This document shows, in pieces, positions 1 to 6,448 of a stretch of 64,000 bases of DNA. The translations under genes were made by a program, and so were the position numbers. The first letter of the stretch is position 1. Every line of letters starts with the position of its first letter. The notes beneath the pieces are model-generated. The model was not told the origin of the DNA. It made no database searches and was given only the letters and a program-made list of their open reading frames with translations. This DNA is from an uncultured Oscillospiraceae bacterium (GTDB lineage: Bacteria > Bacillota > Clostridia > Oscillospirales > Ruminococcaceae), in assembly GCA_934465295.1 (NCBI GenBank), contig CAKSKU010000007.1:1-64000 (forward strand), read 5' to 3'.

Positions 1-172
1 ATTTTTCTAACATTTTTTCTAACCAAATATCACAGAAAACAAATTCAGTAAACACGCCAAAAACCGTATCATTAATATAACTATCGTCTTAAACAACGCA
101 GATACGCCGATTTAGCTGCTTGTAAAAATCTGTAATAATCGTTACTAAAAAGCATTAATCACCATATTATAC
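1..172. other. AT-rich gene-free stretch left of the tRNA fragment
   Basis: No convincing reading frame, RNA or terminator is visible here. Because a tRNA-Leu 3' fragment without its 5' half begins at about 173, this stretch is inferred to be the end of an integrated element lying mostly outside the window to the left. That is inference from tRNA-gene integration geometry; no integrase is visible. Confidence 0.35.
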
Positions 173-229
173 CATTCAGGTTCTGGTGGTAGCAATACCG
201 TGTGTGTTCAAGTCACATTATCCGCACCA
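173..229 (+). pseudogene. 3' fragment of tRNA-Leu(CAG), probable attachment-site scar
   Basis: Seen in sequence: an anticodon loop TTCAGGT (175-181, anticodon CAG), 3' anticodon strand TCTGG (182-186), long variable arm GGTA-GCAA-TACC (188-199), T-arm GTGTG-TTCAAGT-CACAT (202-218), acceptor 3' strand TATCCGC, discriminator A and CCA (227-229). The long variable arm and anticodon fit class II tRNA-Leu. The D-arm, 5' acceptor strand GCGGATA and 5' anticodon strand are missing: the bases before the anticodon loop do not pair. Tyrosine recombinases commonly use the anticodon-loop-to-3'-end portion of tRNA genes as core, so this is probably an att duplication, with the intact tRNA at the other end of an element to the left. 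Confidence 0.75.
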
Positions 230-235
230 AAAAAA

Positions 236-268
236 CCTCGCAGCTGCGTCAGCTGCGGGGCTTCTTTA
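236..268 (+). terminator. Rho-independent terminator after the tRNA fragment
   Basis: An 11-bp stem CCTCGCAGCTG (236-246) / CAGCTGCGGGG (250-260) with a 3-nt loop is followed by a pyrimidine-rich tail. It sits 6 nt after the CCA and is probably the original terminator of the tRNA-Leu transcription unit. Confidence 0.75.
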
Positions 269-342
269 TCGCTTTATCACATAAAATTAAATGCACAAAA
301 GGTCATTTGTACGACAAAAGTACGACACTTGTACCATAAAAC

Positions 343-371
343 AGCCGTTACTCCATAACAGAGCAACGGCT
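343..371. terminator. Terminator hairpin after the toxin-antitoxin operon
   Basis: AGCCGTTACTC (343-353) pairs with GAGCAACGGCT (361-371) with one mismatch. T-rich flanks occur on both sides, so it could act in both directions. It lies just downstream of the antitoxin stop on the minus strand. Confidence 0.6.
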
Positions 372-389
372 AAATTTTTTCATTCTATT

Positions 390-698
390 TTACGACTTCG
401 GAACTAATTTAAGCTCATACCCTAAAGAATCCGCCATACTGCAAACCATTTTCAGGGACGGATTGACTGCCCTGCTTTCAATTCTTGATATAGTCTGCTG
501 TGTCTTATCCAGCTTTTCAGCCGGATCTCCCTGCGTTAATTCCTTTTGCTTGCGAATTGCTATGAGCTGACCTATCAAAGCATACTCCATCTGACTCGAT
601 TCCCACGCTTCTTTAAAATCGCTGCTTTTATCACATTGTTCTTTAATAGCAGATTTAACGTTTATTTCTTTGAATGGCATAAAAACACGACCTTTCAT
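390..698 (-). CDS. HigA-like XRE-family antitoxin / transcriptional regulator
   Basis: 102-residue protein with a C-terminal helix-turn-helix (about residues 42-95: RKQKELTQGD, TQQTISRIES, then MADSLGYELKLVPK), the arrangement of HigA-type antitoxins that bind the toxin and repress their own operon. Its ATG overlaps the stop of the upstream toxin frame by four bases (ATGA), so translation is probably coupled; there is no separate strong ribosome binding site. An internal ATG at 680 is an alternative start. Oddity: the usual leucine in the first recognition helix (TQ-x-x-LA) is a proline here (TQGDPAEKL), which could weaken folding. Toxin-first order matches higBA loci. Regulatory role is inferred from the family. 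Confidence 0.75.
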   Translation of the reverse strand: MKGRVFMPFKEINVKSAIKEQCDKSSDFKEAWESSQMEYALIGQLIAIRKQKELTQGDPAEKLDKTQQTISRIESRAVNPSLKMVCSMADSLGYELKLVPKS

Positions 699-1029
699 AT
701 AATCTTGATCTTCAATTCATATTCAAGTTCTTTAGCTCTTGATGTGACTATCTTGCAATCATTCTTTTCTGTTTTATTTTTCTGTTTTCGGCAGGAATGA
801 AGCAGATATATCTCATCGCCATGAACCAAAACATAAAAAATCCTGTTATGTTTATAAAAATATACTTCCCAAACCTTTCCCTGCCACGGTTTGATTTTCA
901 ATTCATCCATTCTGTCTTCTTCCATACATTCAAGAACATGATAACCGTCAACAAGTTCATCTACCGAAAGATCATCTATATTTTTTATATTATCTTTTCC
1001 GCTTGACAAAAATATGAATGTACTTTCAT
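695..1029 (-). pseudogene. RelE/HigB (Gp49-like) toxin, frameshifted near its 5' end
   Basis: The long frame 1009-695 encodes a RelE/HigB-type core (KVWEVYFYKHNRIFYVLVHG, then LLHSCRKQKNKTEK and RAKEL), a family of ribosome-dependent mRNA interferases. It has no good ribosome binding site and would need a TTG start. A proper start lies upstream: AAGGAG (1039-1044, minus) nine bases before ATG at 1029, giving MKVHSYF. That frame reaches a stop after 14 codons, and one additional base in the run of five A/T at 1008-1012 would join it exactly to the toxin frame. The gene is therefore read as a one-base homopolymer deletion, a real mutation, a slippage (phase-variation) site or a sequencing error. 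The C-terminal part overlaps the antitoxin start. Confidence 0.65.
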
Positions 1030-1118
1030 TATTGTATGCTCCTTACGTCAGATATATACATCATATCCGCTGTATTGTCGAGAACTTCCCCCAGAAAACA
1101 TTTGCCCCTAAAAATCAC

Positions 1119-1154
1119 CAAAGCCGTTCCCGAAAAACCTCGGAAACGGCTTTG
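1119..1154 (-). terminator. Terminator after DUF4349 lipoprotein gene
   Basis: CAAAGCCGTT (1119-1128) and AACGGCTTTG (1145-1154) form a perfect 10-bp stem six bases beyond the stop codon of the minus-strand gene, followed on that strand by GTGATTTTTAGG. Confidence 0.75.
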
Positions 1155-1159
1155 ATCAT

Positions 1160-2185
1160 TTATTCACTCTTATTCTCATCCTTAACGTCATCAGACTCCG
1201 CAGGCTTGGGTTCGGCGGATGCTTTCTGCGTCTTTCTCTTTTTGGTTTTCTTTATTATGAAAATAACGATAAAGGCAACTATTCCTATAAGGATAAGGTA
1301 CGGGAACACTGCAATTATAAAGAACAGCAGGTCTTCAAGGAAAACGAGGAAGCCGCTCCCCGTATCGGACAGCGTGTTCGCAAGCCTTTGTCCGAACGTG
1401 TCCGTCTTGACGGGTTCAGCCGTATATTCCCTGACCTCGTTTAACGTGATATTGACGTAGGAATACGCAACATCGGTCTTTATGTCGTTCATTCTCGACT
1501 TTATCTTTGCGATCTCGACCTGCAGATCAGTAAGCTCCCTTTCGACCGAAACGGCATAAGCGTCCTCGGTGATGGACGCAAGCAGGGATATGTAGCGCTC
1601 TTCCTTTGCCTCGTAAATTTCAAGCGTTGTGGAGAGGTCGTAGTATTCGCTGCTGACGTTCTGAACATCGGCATTCCTGCTTCTCAGGTCGCCAAGCTCA
1701 GCCGCTTTATTGCAGAATTCCTCGTAGTCTGCGCTCGGCACACGCACCGTTGCGGAATATGTGCGCCATTTTTCAATATCGTCATAGTACCATCTGCTGT
1801 CCGAGCCGCCGTCGTTGTAGCTTTCATTTTCAACAAAGCCGCCGTAGCTGTCGAGGCTCGCCTTGAAATTTGCAACAGCGTCATCAAATTCCAGCACATC
1901 AACGGTCATATTGCAGGTGTAAACGAGCATTTCCTTTTTTATCTGCTCGGCAGAAAGTGTGCTGTTCTCGCCGTCGCTTCCGTCAGCAAGTGCCGAGCTG
2001 CCCGGCGATTCGAGACTTTCTTCATAATCATAGCTGTTCTCCGCAGTGGAATAGCTGTTTGCCGCAGACGTCTCATAGGAAGTCCTGCCGTAATCGACTG
2101 ATGCAACCGTGTCAGCCATACTGCTGCTTCCGCAGGCTGTGAGAAGAACTGCGCATAAAGCCGCAGCTATCACTTTTGTTTTCAT
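1160..2185 (-). CDS. DUF4349-domain lipoprotein with C-terminal membrane anchor
   Basis: 341 residues. The N-terminus is a lipoprotein signal (hydrophobic stretch ending LLTAC, lipidated Cys18), followed by a Ser/Tyr-rich linker to about residue 80. The central domain (about 88-265) has the DUF4349 pattern: YTCNMTVDVLEFDDAV, GGFVENES, a helical coiled-coil segment containing ERELTDLQVEIAKIKSRMND, and the closing VAYSYVNITLNEV. A transmembrane helix (about 285-312) is followed by a Lys-rich cytoplasmic tail. The protein is thus anchored at both ends with its domain outside. Function of the family is unknown; an envelope role is inferred. Start chosen because AAAGGAGG lies at ideal spacing. Monocistronic, with its own terminator. 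Confidence 0.85.
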   Translation of the reverse strand: MKTKVIAAALCAVLLTACGSSSMADTVASVDYGRTSYETSAANSYSTAENSYDYEESLESPGSSALADGSDGENSTLSAEQIKKEMLVYTCNMTVDVLEFDDAVANFKASLDSYGGFVENESYNDGGSDSRWYYDDIEKWRTYSATVRVPSADYEEFCNKAAELGDLRSRNADVQNVSSEYYDLSTTLEIYEAKEERYISLLASITEDAYAVSVERELTDLQVEIAKIKSRMNDIKTDVAYSYVNITLNEVREYTAEPVKTDTFGQRLANTLSDTGSGFLVFLEDLLFFIIAVFPYLILIGIVAFIVIFIIKKTKKRKTQKASAEPKPAESDDVKDENKSE

Positions 2186-2226
2186 TGTGTTGTCCTCCTT
2201 TTGAAAAATAATGTATTCGTCAATAT

Positions 2227-2379
2227 ATACTTATTTTTAAACTGAAAGTGTACAAAAAATCAAGCAAAAACCCATAGCTGTTGAAAACAGGTTGATGTTG
2301 AAAACAGCTTGATGTTGAAAACAGGTTTAAATGGATTTTGCGCCGATTTTTTGTCTACACTTTGATTAAAAATTAGTAT
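2227..2379. mobile_element. MITE-like palindromic repeat, copy 1 (variant A)
   Basis: 153-bp imperfect palindrome. The left end ATACTTATTTTTAAACTGAA and the reverse complement of the right end, ATACTAATTTTTAATCAAAG, match closely, and both arms continue into GTGTA(G)CAAAAAATC and a GC-rich inner block (AAGCAAAA / TTTTGCGCCG). The centre carries three tandem units of about 17 nt based on TGATGTTGAAAACAG, whereas copy 4 has one. There is no coding capacity. Related copies are at 24996, 29393 and 58620. Short size, terminal inverted repeats and AT-rich ends fit a non-autonomous element, but no matching transposase is in the window. Confidence 0.75.
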
Positions 2380-2479
2380 TGATGTGGGATTTTTTAATAT
2401 TATGAGTATTTTATGTTACTCTTTTCTTTATTGTAAGGTTTAGTGTCCGAACGAAAGAGGATAATCTGTAAATATTTTG

Positions 2480-3178
2480 TTAACGCAAAGTAAAATTAAG
2501 ACGTTCCTCAAGCTTTTGCAAAAATTCAGCTTCGGATATCTCCGTCACTTTCGGCGAAGCGGAGATCTCCTCCGTGCATACGGAAAAAGCATAACCGTTC
2601 GTTATTTTCGTGTAAAAATCACAGCCAAGCTCCCCACCCGTCACATCGAACGAGCCAAAGCCTGCCGCAAGACCCTTTCCGAGCATTTTTGAATAGGCTT
2701 CCTTCTTCGTCCATATCTCAAAAAAAGCTTCGTCGGGACTGCCGCTTTCCTCGATAAATTTTATCTCATTTTCGGCGAAAAAACGTCCCGAGACTGCACT
2801 CTTTCTCTGCCTTATGCGCTCAATGTCAACTCCGACACGGACTCCCCCGACACAGGTTTCCCCGATATGGGCAGCACTTTTCCCTGCGAATGCCACGGCG
2901 TTCCCCGAATGTGAAACGGAAAAATCATAGCCGCTTCGCCCGATGATAAAAGGCTTGCCAAATTCGTTTTTTTCAAATCTAAGCAAGTTAAAGTCAGCCC
3001 CAAGCTGCTCGGATGCTTCATATCGGATAAGCAGTTCGGCAAAAAGCGAGCGCACCCTGTCGCCGTTCGCACTCATTTGTGCGATGCGCTCACACCGTTC
3101 CTCCGATATCAGCGGCAGCAGGCGGCTGTATTCCGCAAAAGGCTTTTTCCCGTCTAAAAAAAGTATGACCGCTTTCAT
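2480..3178 (-). CDS. 4'-phosphopantetheinyl transferase (Sfp/AcpT superfamily)
   Basis: 232 residues. Transfers the phosphopantetheine arm of CoA to a serine of acyl- or peptidyl-carrier proteins in the cytoplasm. Recognisable family blocks in order are KPFIIGRSGYDFSVSHSGN (about 80-98), GVDIERIR (about 117-124, the Mg-binding Asp/Glu) and FFEIWTKKEAYSKMLGKGL (about 151-169, Mg-binding Glu and CoA-binding Lys). Length fits Sfp-type rather than the about 120-residue AcpS type. No polyketide or nonribosomal peptide gene is nearby, so the carrier-protein partner cannot be told from context. The ATG at 3178 is preceded by GGAAAG. It is flanked by a MITE downstream and a divergent small membrane gene upstream. 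Confidence 0.85.
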   Translation of the reverse strand: MKAVILFLDGKKPFAEYSRLLPLISEERCERIAQMSANGDRVRSLFAELLIRYEASEQLGADFNLLRFEKNEFGKPFIIGRSGYDFSVSHSGNAVAFAGKSAAHIGETCVGGVRVGVDIERIRQRKSAVSGRFFAENEIKFIEESGSPDEAFFEIWTKKEAYSKMLGKGLAAGFGSFDVTGGELGCDFYTKITNGYAFSVCTEEISASPKVTEISEAEFLQKLEERLNFTLR

Positions 3179-3385
3179 AAATTTCCTTTCCGCTTTGAAA
3201 TATTCTTGTATAAATATACTGTTAGTATAATCAATTTGTGTTAAAATTTTATCAAACCTGATAAGTCTGAAGCTTCCGATAATCAGCTTTTCCCGAAAAA
3301 AGCACGAAAATGCGGCTCTTTTTCTTTAAGCTGTACAATAAAACGGACAGCTCAGAAAATCGAACAAATTTTTTATCAAAAGCCC

Positions 3386-3429
3386 TTGACAAAATGATAC
3401 GTTTGTTCTATAATATAAAACAGAACAAA
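3386..3429 (+). promoter_or_regulatory. Promoter with palindromic operator for the 3497 gene
   Basis: TTGACA (3386-3391), 17-bp spacer, TATAAT (3409-3414). An 8-bp perfect inverted repeat TTTGTTCT (3402-3409) / AGAACAAA (3422-3429) brackets the -10 box, and a further GAACAAA lies at 3362-3368. A repressor-operator role is inferred. The rest of 3179-3385 is AT-rich with no further gene seen. Confidence 0.65.
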
Positions 3430-3496
3430 AGTGCTGAACGTTTGTGCTAAAAATATAAACTGCCTGTTCAGCTTAATGAAGAAAAGGGGAAGTATT

Positions 3497-3745
3497 ATGA
3501 CACACTCAAATTCAACCGCCAAGAAGCTTTCAACCTATGATCCCGAACGTTCGGGTATCACTCTCGTGAACTGCGCCCACCGCCGCAATATGCTCAAGCA
3601 AAAGCTCTACGGTGCAGCCGCTGCCATCGTTCCTGCCGCAGCCGTTCTTTTTGCCGAGGATGTTGAGCTTCTGCTCCTTTTTATCCCTGTCGGTCTGTTC
3701 CTTATGTTTACAAAGCGCAGCATTCTTACCTTCGAGCAGGAATAA
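3497..3745 (+). CDS. Small membrane protein, unknown function
   Basis: 82 residues. The ATG at 3497 follows AGGGGAAG at good spacing. The N-terminal about 38 residues are polar (STAKKLSTYDPERSGITLVNC, basic HRRNMLKQK), then two closely spaced hydrophobic segments (about 39-53 and 56-74) are consistent with a hairpin or two short membrane helices, followed by a short Lys/Arg then acidic tail. I do not recognise a family. It has its own strong promoter with an operator-like palindrome overlapping -10, suggesting tightly controlled expression. It is followed by another promoter for the next gene, so it is probably monocistronic. Confidence 0.65.
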   Translation: MTHSNSTAKKLSTYDPERSGITLVNCAHRRNMLKQKLYGAAAAIVPAAAVLFAEDVELLLLFIPVGLFLMFTKRSILTFEQE

Positions 3746-3764
3746 ATTACCTCCGTTTTAACGA

Positions 3765-3793
3765 TTGACAATATTTTTCTTATCTGCTAAAAT
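3765..3793 (+). promoter_or_regulatory. Promoter for the DUF3810 gene
   Basis: TTGACA (3765-3770), 17-bp spacer, TAAAAT (3788-3793), 55 bp before the ATG at 3849. Confidence 0.6.
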
Positions 3794-3848
3794 TATAACA
3801 TAAAATGTTCGTTTTTAAAAGACCGAAAGCGTAATTTTAGTGATAAAT

Positions 3849-4976
3849 ATGAAAAAAAACTTGTCAAAAAAATATCATATACAATATATAATTATCGCCG
3901 TCATTCTTGCGCTCTGCATCACCCTCTGCGCAGTTTCACGCAGCTCGGCGGCATTTGCGGACAGCTACCGAAACAATATTTTCCCGAAAATACAAGCGGT
4001 TTTCGGCAGGATAAGCGGTGCGCTGCCATTCTCGCTCGGCGAAGTGATGATCGCAACAGCCGTATTCGGCGGAATTTCACTCATCGCAGTCTACATGATC
4101 CTTATGGTGCGGAAAAAAAGCAGGCGCAGGAAGATCTCCGCCGTCTGCTCGCTGATCGTTCTGTGGATAGTCTCGTTCGTGATGCTGACCGAAACGCTCA
4201 ACTGCTTTATAATGTACCGCTGCAGCAGCTTTGCTTCGGTCTATGGCATCGGCGAGGAGAAATTCACCTCAGCCGAGCTTTATTCGCTTGCGATGACGAT
4301 AACCGAAAAATGCAACGAAGCCGAAGCTCTTATCGAGCGTGACGCCGACGGGAATATGCTCCTGACCTGCGATGTCTACGCCGAAGCAAAGGCGGCAATG
4401 CAGAAAATCTCGTCCGAATATCCGACGCTCTCAGGGTATTATCCCGACCCGAAAGCGATCGTATGCTCGGGAGTAATGACACGCTTTGACCTGCTGGGGA
4501 TATATTTTCCGTTCAGCCTTGAAGCGAACTATAATAAGGATATGTATAATTCCGAACTGCCCGAAACGATCTGCCACGAGTTTGCGCACCTTAAAGGCTG
4601 GCTAAAGGAGGACGAAGCGAACTTCATCTCTTATCTCGCCTGCATTGAGAGCGACTCGCCCGAGCTTGCCTATTCGGGGTATATGTCAGCGCTGTCGTAT
4701 CTGAGGTCAAAGGTCAAACGTGAAAGCTCCGTCTCTGACGAGGATAAAGCTGCGCTTTTCTCGGCAGCGAACGAAAATGTCGTCCATGACCTTGTTGAAA
4801 AGGGCAGAATATTCCGTGAAGCAAAGGAGACCAGGCTCGGAACGGCAATGTCCGTTGTGTCCGATAAAGCGATGGAAACAAGCCTGCGGCTCAACGGCGT
4901 CTCGGACGGAGTTAAGTCCTACGGACGGTTTGTTGACCTGCTTCTCAACTATTACTATGGGGCGAGGGATAATTAA
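3849..4976 (+). CDS. DUF3810 membrane protein with HExxH zinc-protease motif
   Basis: 375 residues from the ATG at 3849; an in-frame GTG nine bases earlier is an alternative. Neither has a strong ribosome binding site. Three N-terminal hydrophobic segments (about 12-33, 60-85, 98-118) precede a soluble domain. That domain carries ETICHEFAHLKGWLKEDEAN at about residue 239, a HExxH motif followed by a downstream Glu in the pattern of gluzincin metalloproteases, which is the hallmark of DUF3810. Proteolytic activity is inferred from the motif, and the substrate is unknown. Monocistronic with its own promoter. The gene's stop codon directly abuts the first base of a composite repeat. Confidence 0.8.
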   Translation: MKKNLSKKYHIQYIIIAVILALCITLCAVSRSSAAFADSYRNNIFPKIQAVFGRISGALPFSLGEVMIATAVFGGISLIAVYMILMVRKKSRRRKISAVCSLIVLWIVSFVMLTETLNCFIMYRCSSFASVYGIGEEKFTSAELYSLAMTITEKCNEAEALIERDADGNMLLTCDVYAEAKAAMQKISSEYPTLSGYYPDPKAIVCSGVMTRFDLLGIYFPFSLEANYNKDMYNSELPETICHEFAHLKGWLKEDEANFISYLACIESDSPELAYSGYMSALSYLRSKVKRESSVSDEDKAALFSAANENVVHDLVEKGRIFREAKETRLGTAMSVVSDKAMETSLRLNGVSDGVKSYGRFVDLLLNYYYGARDN

Positions 4977-5717
4977 GAATTCGGAATGCGGAATGCGGAA
5001 TTCGGAATTATTTGCATAGCTTGCATTTGTCGGGCGATGCAAAGCCAATCAAAGTTTACGTCCACGCTTTTCAAAGGGTGGCAGGGGTCAAGGGGGCAGA
5101 GCCACCTTGTCGCTCTCCGCAGAGAGCGAAACTCCCTAAACTATGGCTAAATGCTTTGTTGCAATAAGCGTAAATCACTAACGGTTAAAAAGGCGCAATT
5201 CACATCAAAAAAGGCAAACCCAAAATGTGAATTGCGCCAATTCTTTTACCCGAAGAACCATCCTTGAAGCAAAAATCTACGAACGAAGTGAGTGGATTTG
5301 AAGCTTCAACGCTATACATGAGATATGTCAGTAAACACGTTTCCCGTTCATATCCCACCGCCGTTCAAACGATGTCGGCAATAAATGCTTATCGCTTTCG
5401 CTCTGCGCATTTATTGCCGAGGACAGTTTGTTTGAAGAAAAAAGAATTGGCGCAATTCACATTTATGGTTTTACAAACTTCATTTCTCATAGTTCGTTTA
5501 CCATATTTCGTGTGAATTGCGCTTTTTTCGCTGTTAGATATTTTTCTATTGCGGCAATGCGTTAACTGTTAGTTTAAGGGAATTTCGCTCTCTGCGGAGA
5601 GCGACAAGGTGGCTCTGCCCCCTTGACCCCTGCCACCCTTTGAAAAGCGTGGACGTAAACTTTGGTTGGCTTCGCATCACCCAAACAAATGTCAACTCTG
5701 CAAATAATTCCGAATTC
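4977..5717. repeat. Composite long inverted repeat, copy 1
   Basis: About 741 bp between two convergent genes. The ends are GAATTCGGAATGCGG-type units. Outer arms (about 5035-5155 and 5570-5690) are reverse complements of each other and contain TCCACGCTTTTCAAAGGGTG, CAGGGGTCAAGGGGGCAGAG and a GCTCTCCGCAGAGAGC hairpin. Inside are two smaller hairpins built on GGCGCAATTCAC / GTGAATTGCGCC (5191-5237 and 5450-5521). Between them is a core including ATCTACGAACGAAGTGAGTG (about 5275-5294). Short open frames inside have no ribosome binding sites and are not called as genes. Related copies: 37353 and 39849. Confidence 0.8.
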
Positions 5718-5724
5718 ACCCTCT

Positions 5725-6180
5725 TCACAGGTACATTTCAAAAGCAATATTCCCTCTGTCATATTTAAAAAAGCTCTTATCGACGGGTTTTTCCTTGAAG
5801 CCTGCTTTTCTGTAAAGCGAAAGTGCGGCGTGACATTTTGTATTTGAGACGATGAGCAGCTTTTCGATCCCCTTTTCCCGTGCCTTTTCTATACAGGCAT
5901 CGAGGCAGAGCCTTCCTGCACCCTTTCCGCCGAACTCGGGCTTCGCTGCGAACTTTGCTATCTCCCATTCGCCCTCATGCGGTTCAAGCATACAGCATGC
6001 CATTACCTCGCCCTCATCGGAAAGCGTGAAATAGACCTCGCCGCCCTGCTTGACGATCTCGTCGATATTGTTCAGCACGATGATATCTTCCTCTTCAAGC
6101 CTGAACATCTCGGTTATCCAGCGTTTATTCATCTCGATAAATTCATTTTTATATTCCTTTGAATATGGTACGACCTTCAT
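5725..6180 (-). CDS. GNAT-family N-acetyltransferase
   Basis: 151 residues. Acetyl-CoA-dependent N-acetyltransferase of unknown substrate. The acetyl-CoA-binding motif A is visible as AKFAAKPEFGGKGAGRLCLD (about 76-95; R/Q-x-x-G-x-G/A form), followed by the motif B-like LLIVSNTKCHAALSLYRKAG. The ATG at 6180 is preferred over an in-frame TTG three bases earlier because GGAAGGGACGG lies just upstream. The stop codon is within eight bases of the composite repeat. Monocistronic. Confidence 0.8.
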   Translation of the reverse strand: MKVVPYSKEYKNEFIEMNKRWITEMFRLEEEDIIVLNNIDEIVKQGGEVYFTLSDEGEVMACCMLEPHEGEWEIAKFAAKPEFGGKGAGRLCLDACIEKAREKGIEKLLIVSNTKCHAALSLYRKAGFKEKPVDKSFFKYDRGNIAFEMYL

Positions 6181-6383
6181 CAAACCGTCCCTTCCTTTCT
6201 TCGCCTACAAAGTATATCATATAAATAGGCTTTTGTCAAGAGGGGGATTTTTTATGCGTGATCCGTAATGCTTAATGCGTAATTATTTCAAAAAATGGGG
6301 CGGATATTCTGCCCGTCCCACCTGAATATTATATGATCGCTTTCAATTTTCCCAATGAAAACTCTCTTTTCCTGCGCCACCTA

Positions 6384-6412
6384 TTGAAAATCAACGGAAT
6401 TTAGTGTATAAT
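6384..6412 (+). promoter_or_regulatory. Promoter for the DUF1015 gene
   Basis: TTGAAA (6384-6389), 17-bp spacer, TATAAT (6407-6412), followed by AAGGAG at 6434. The preceding 6181-6383 contains a short GTAATGCTTAATGCGTAATT-type repeat at about 6265 but no gene. Confidence 0.7.
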
Positions 6413-6448
6413 AGTATATAACAATTTCTTTTTAAGGAGATAAAAATT

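Noticed and set aside
1014..1460. 148-codon plus-strand frame overlapping the DUF4349 gene end
   Set aside because: Crosses a terminator and the antisense of a lipoprotein gene with clear start and lipobox.
2277..2332. CRISPR-like array in the tandem units of MITE copy 1
   Set aside because: Units are about 17 nt, contiguous and without unique spacers; part of the palindromic element.
5264..5515. Short open frames inside the composite repeats (also around 37670-38054 and 40096-40508)
   Set aside because: Not conserved in sequence or frame between the three copies, no ribosome binding sites; the DNA is palindromic repeat.
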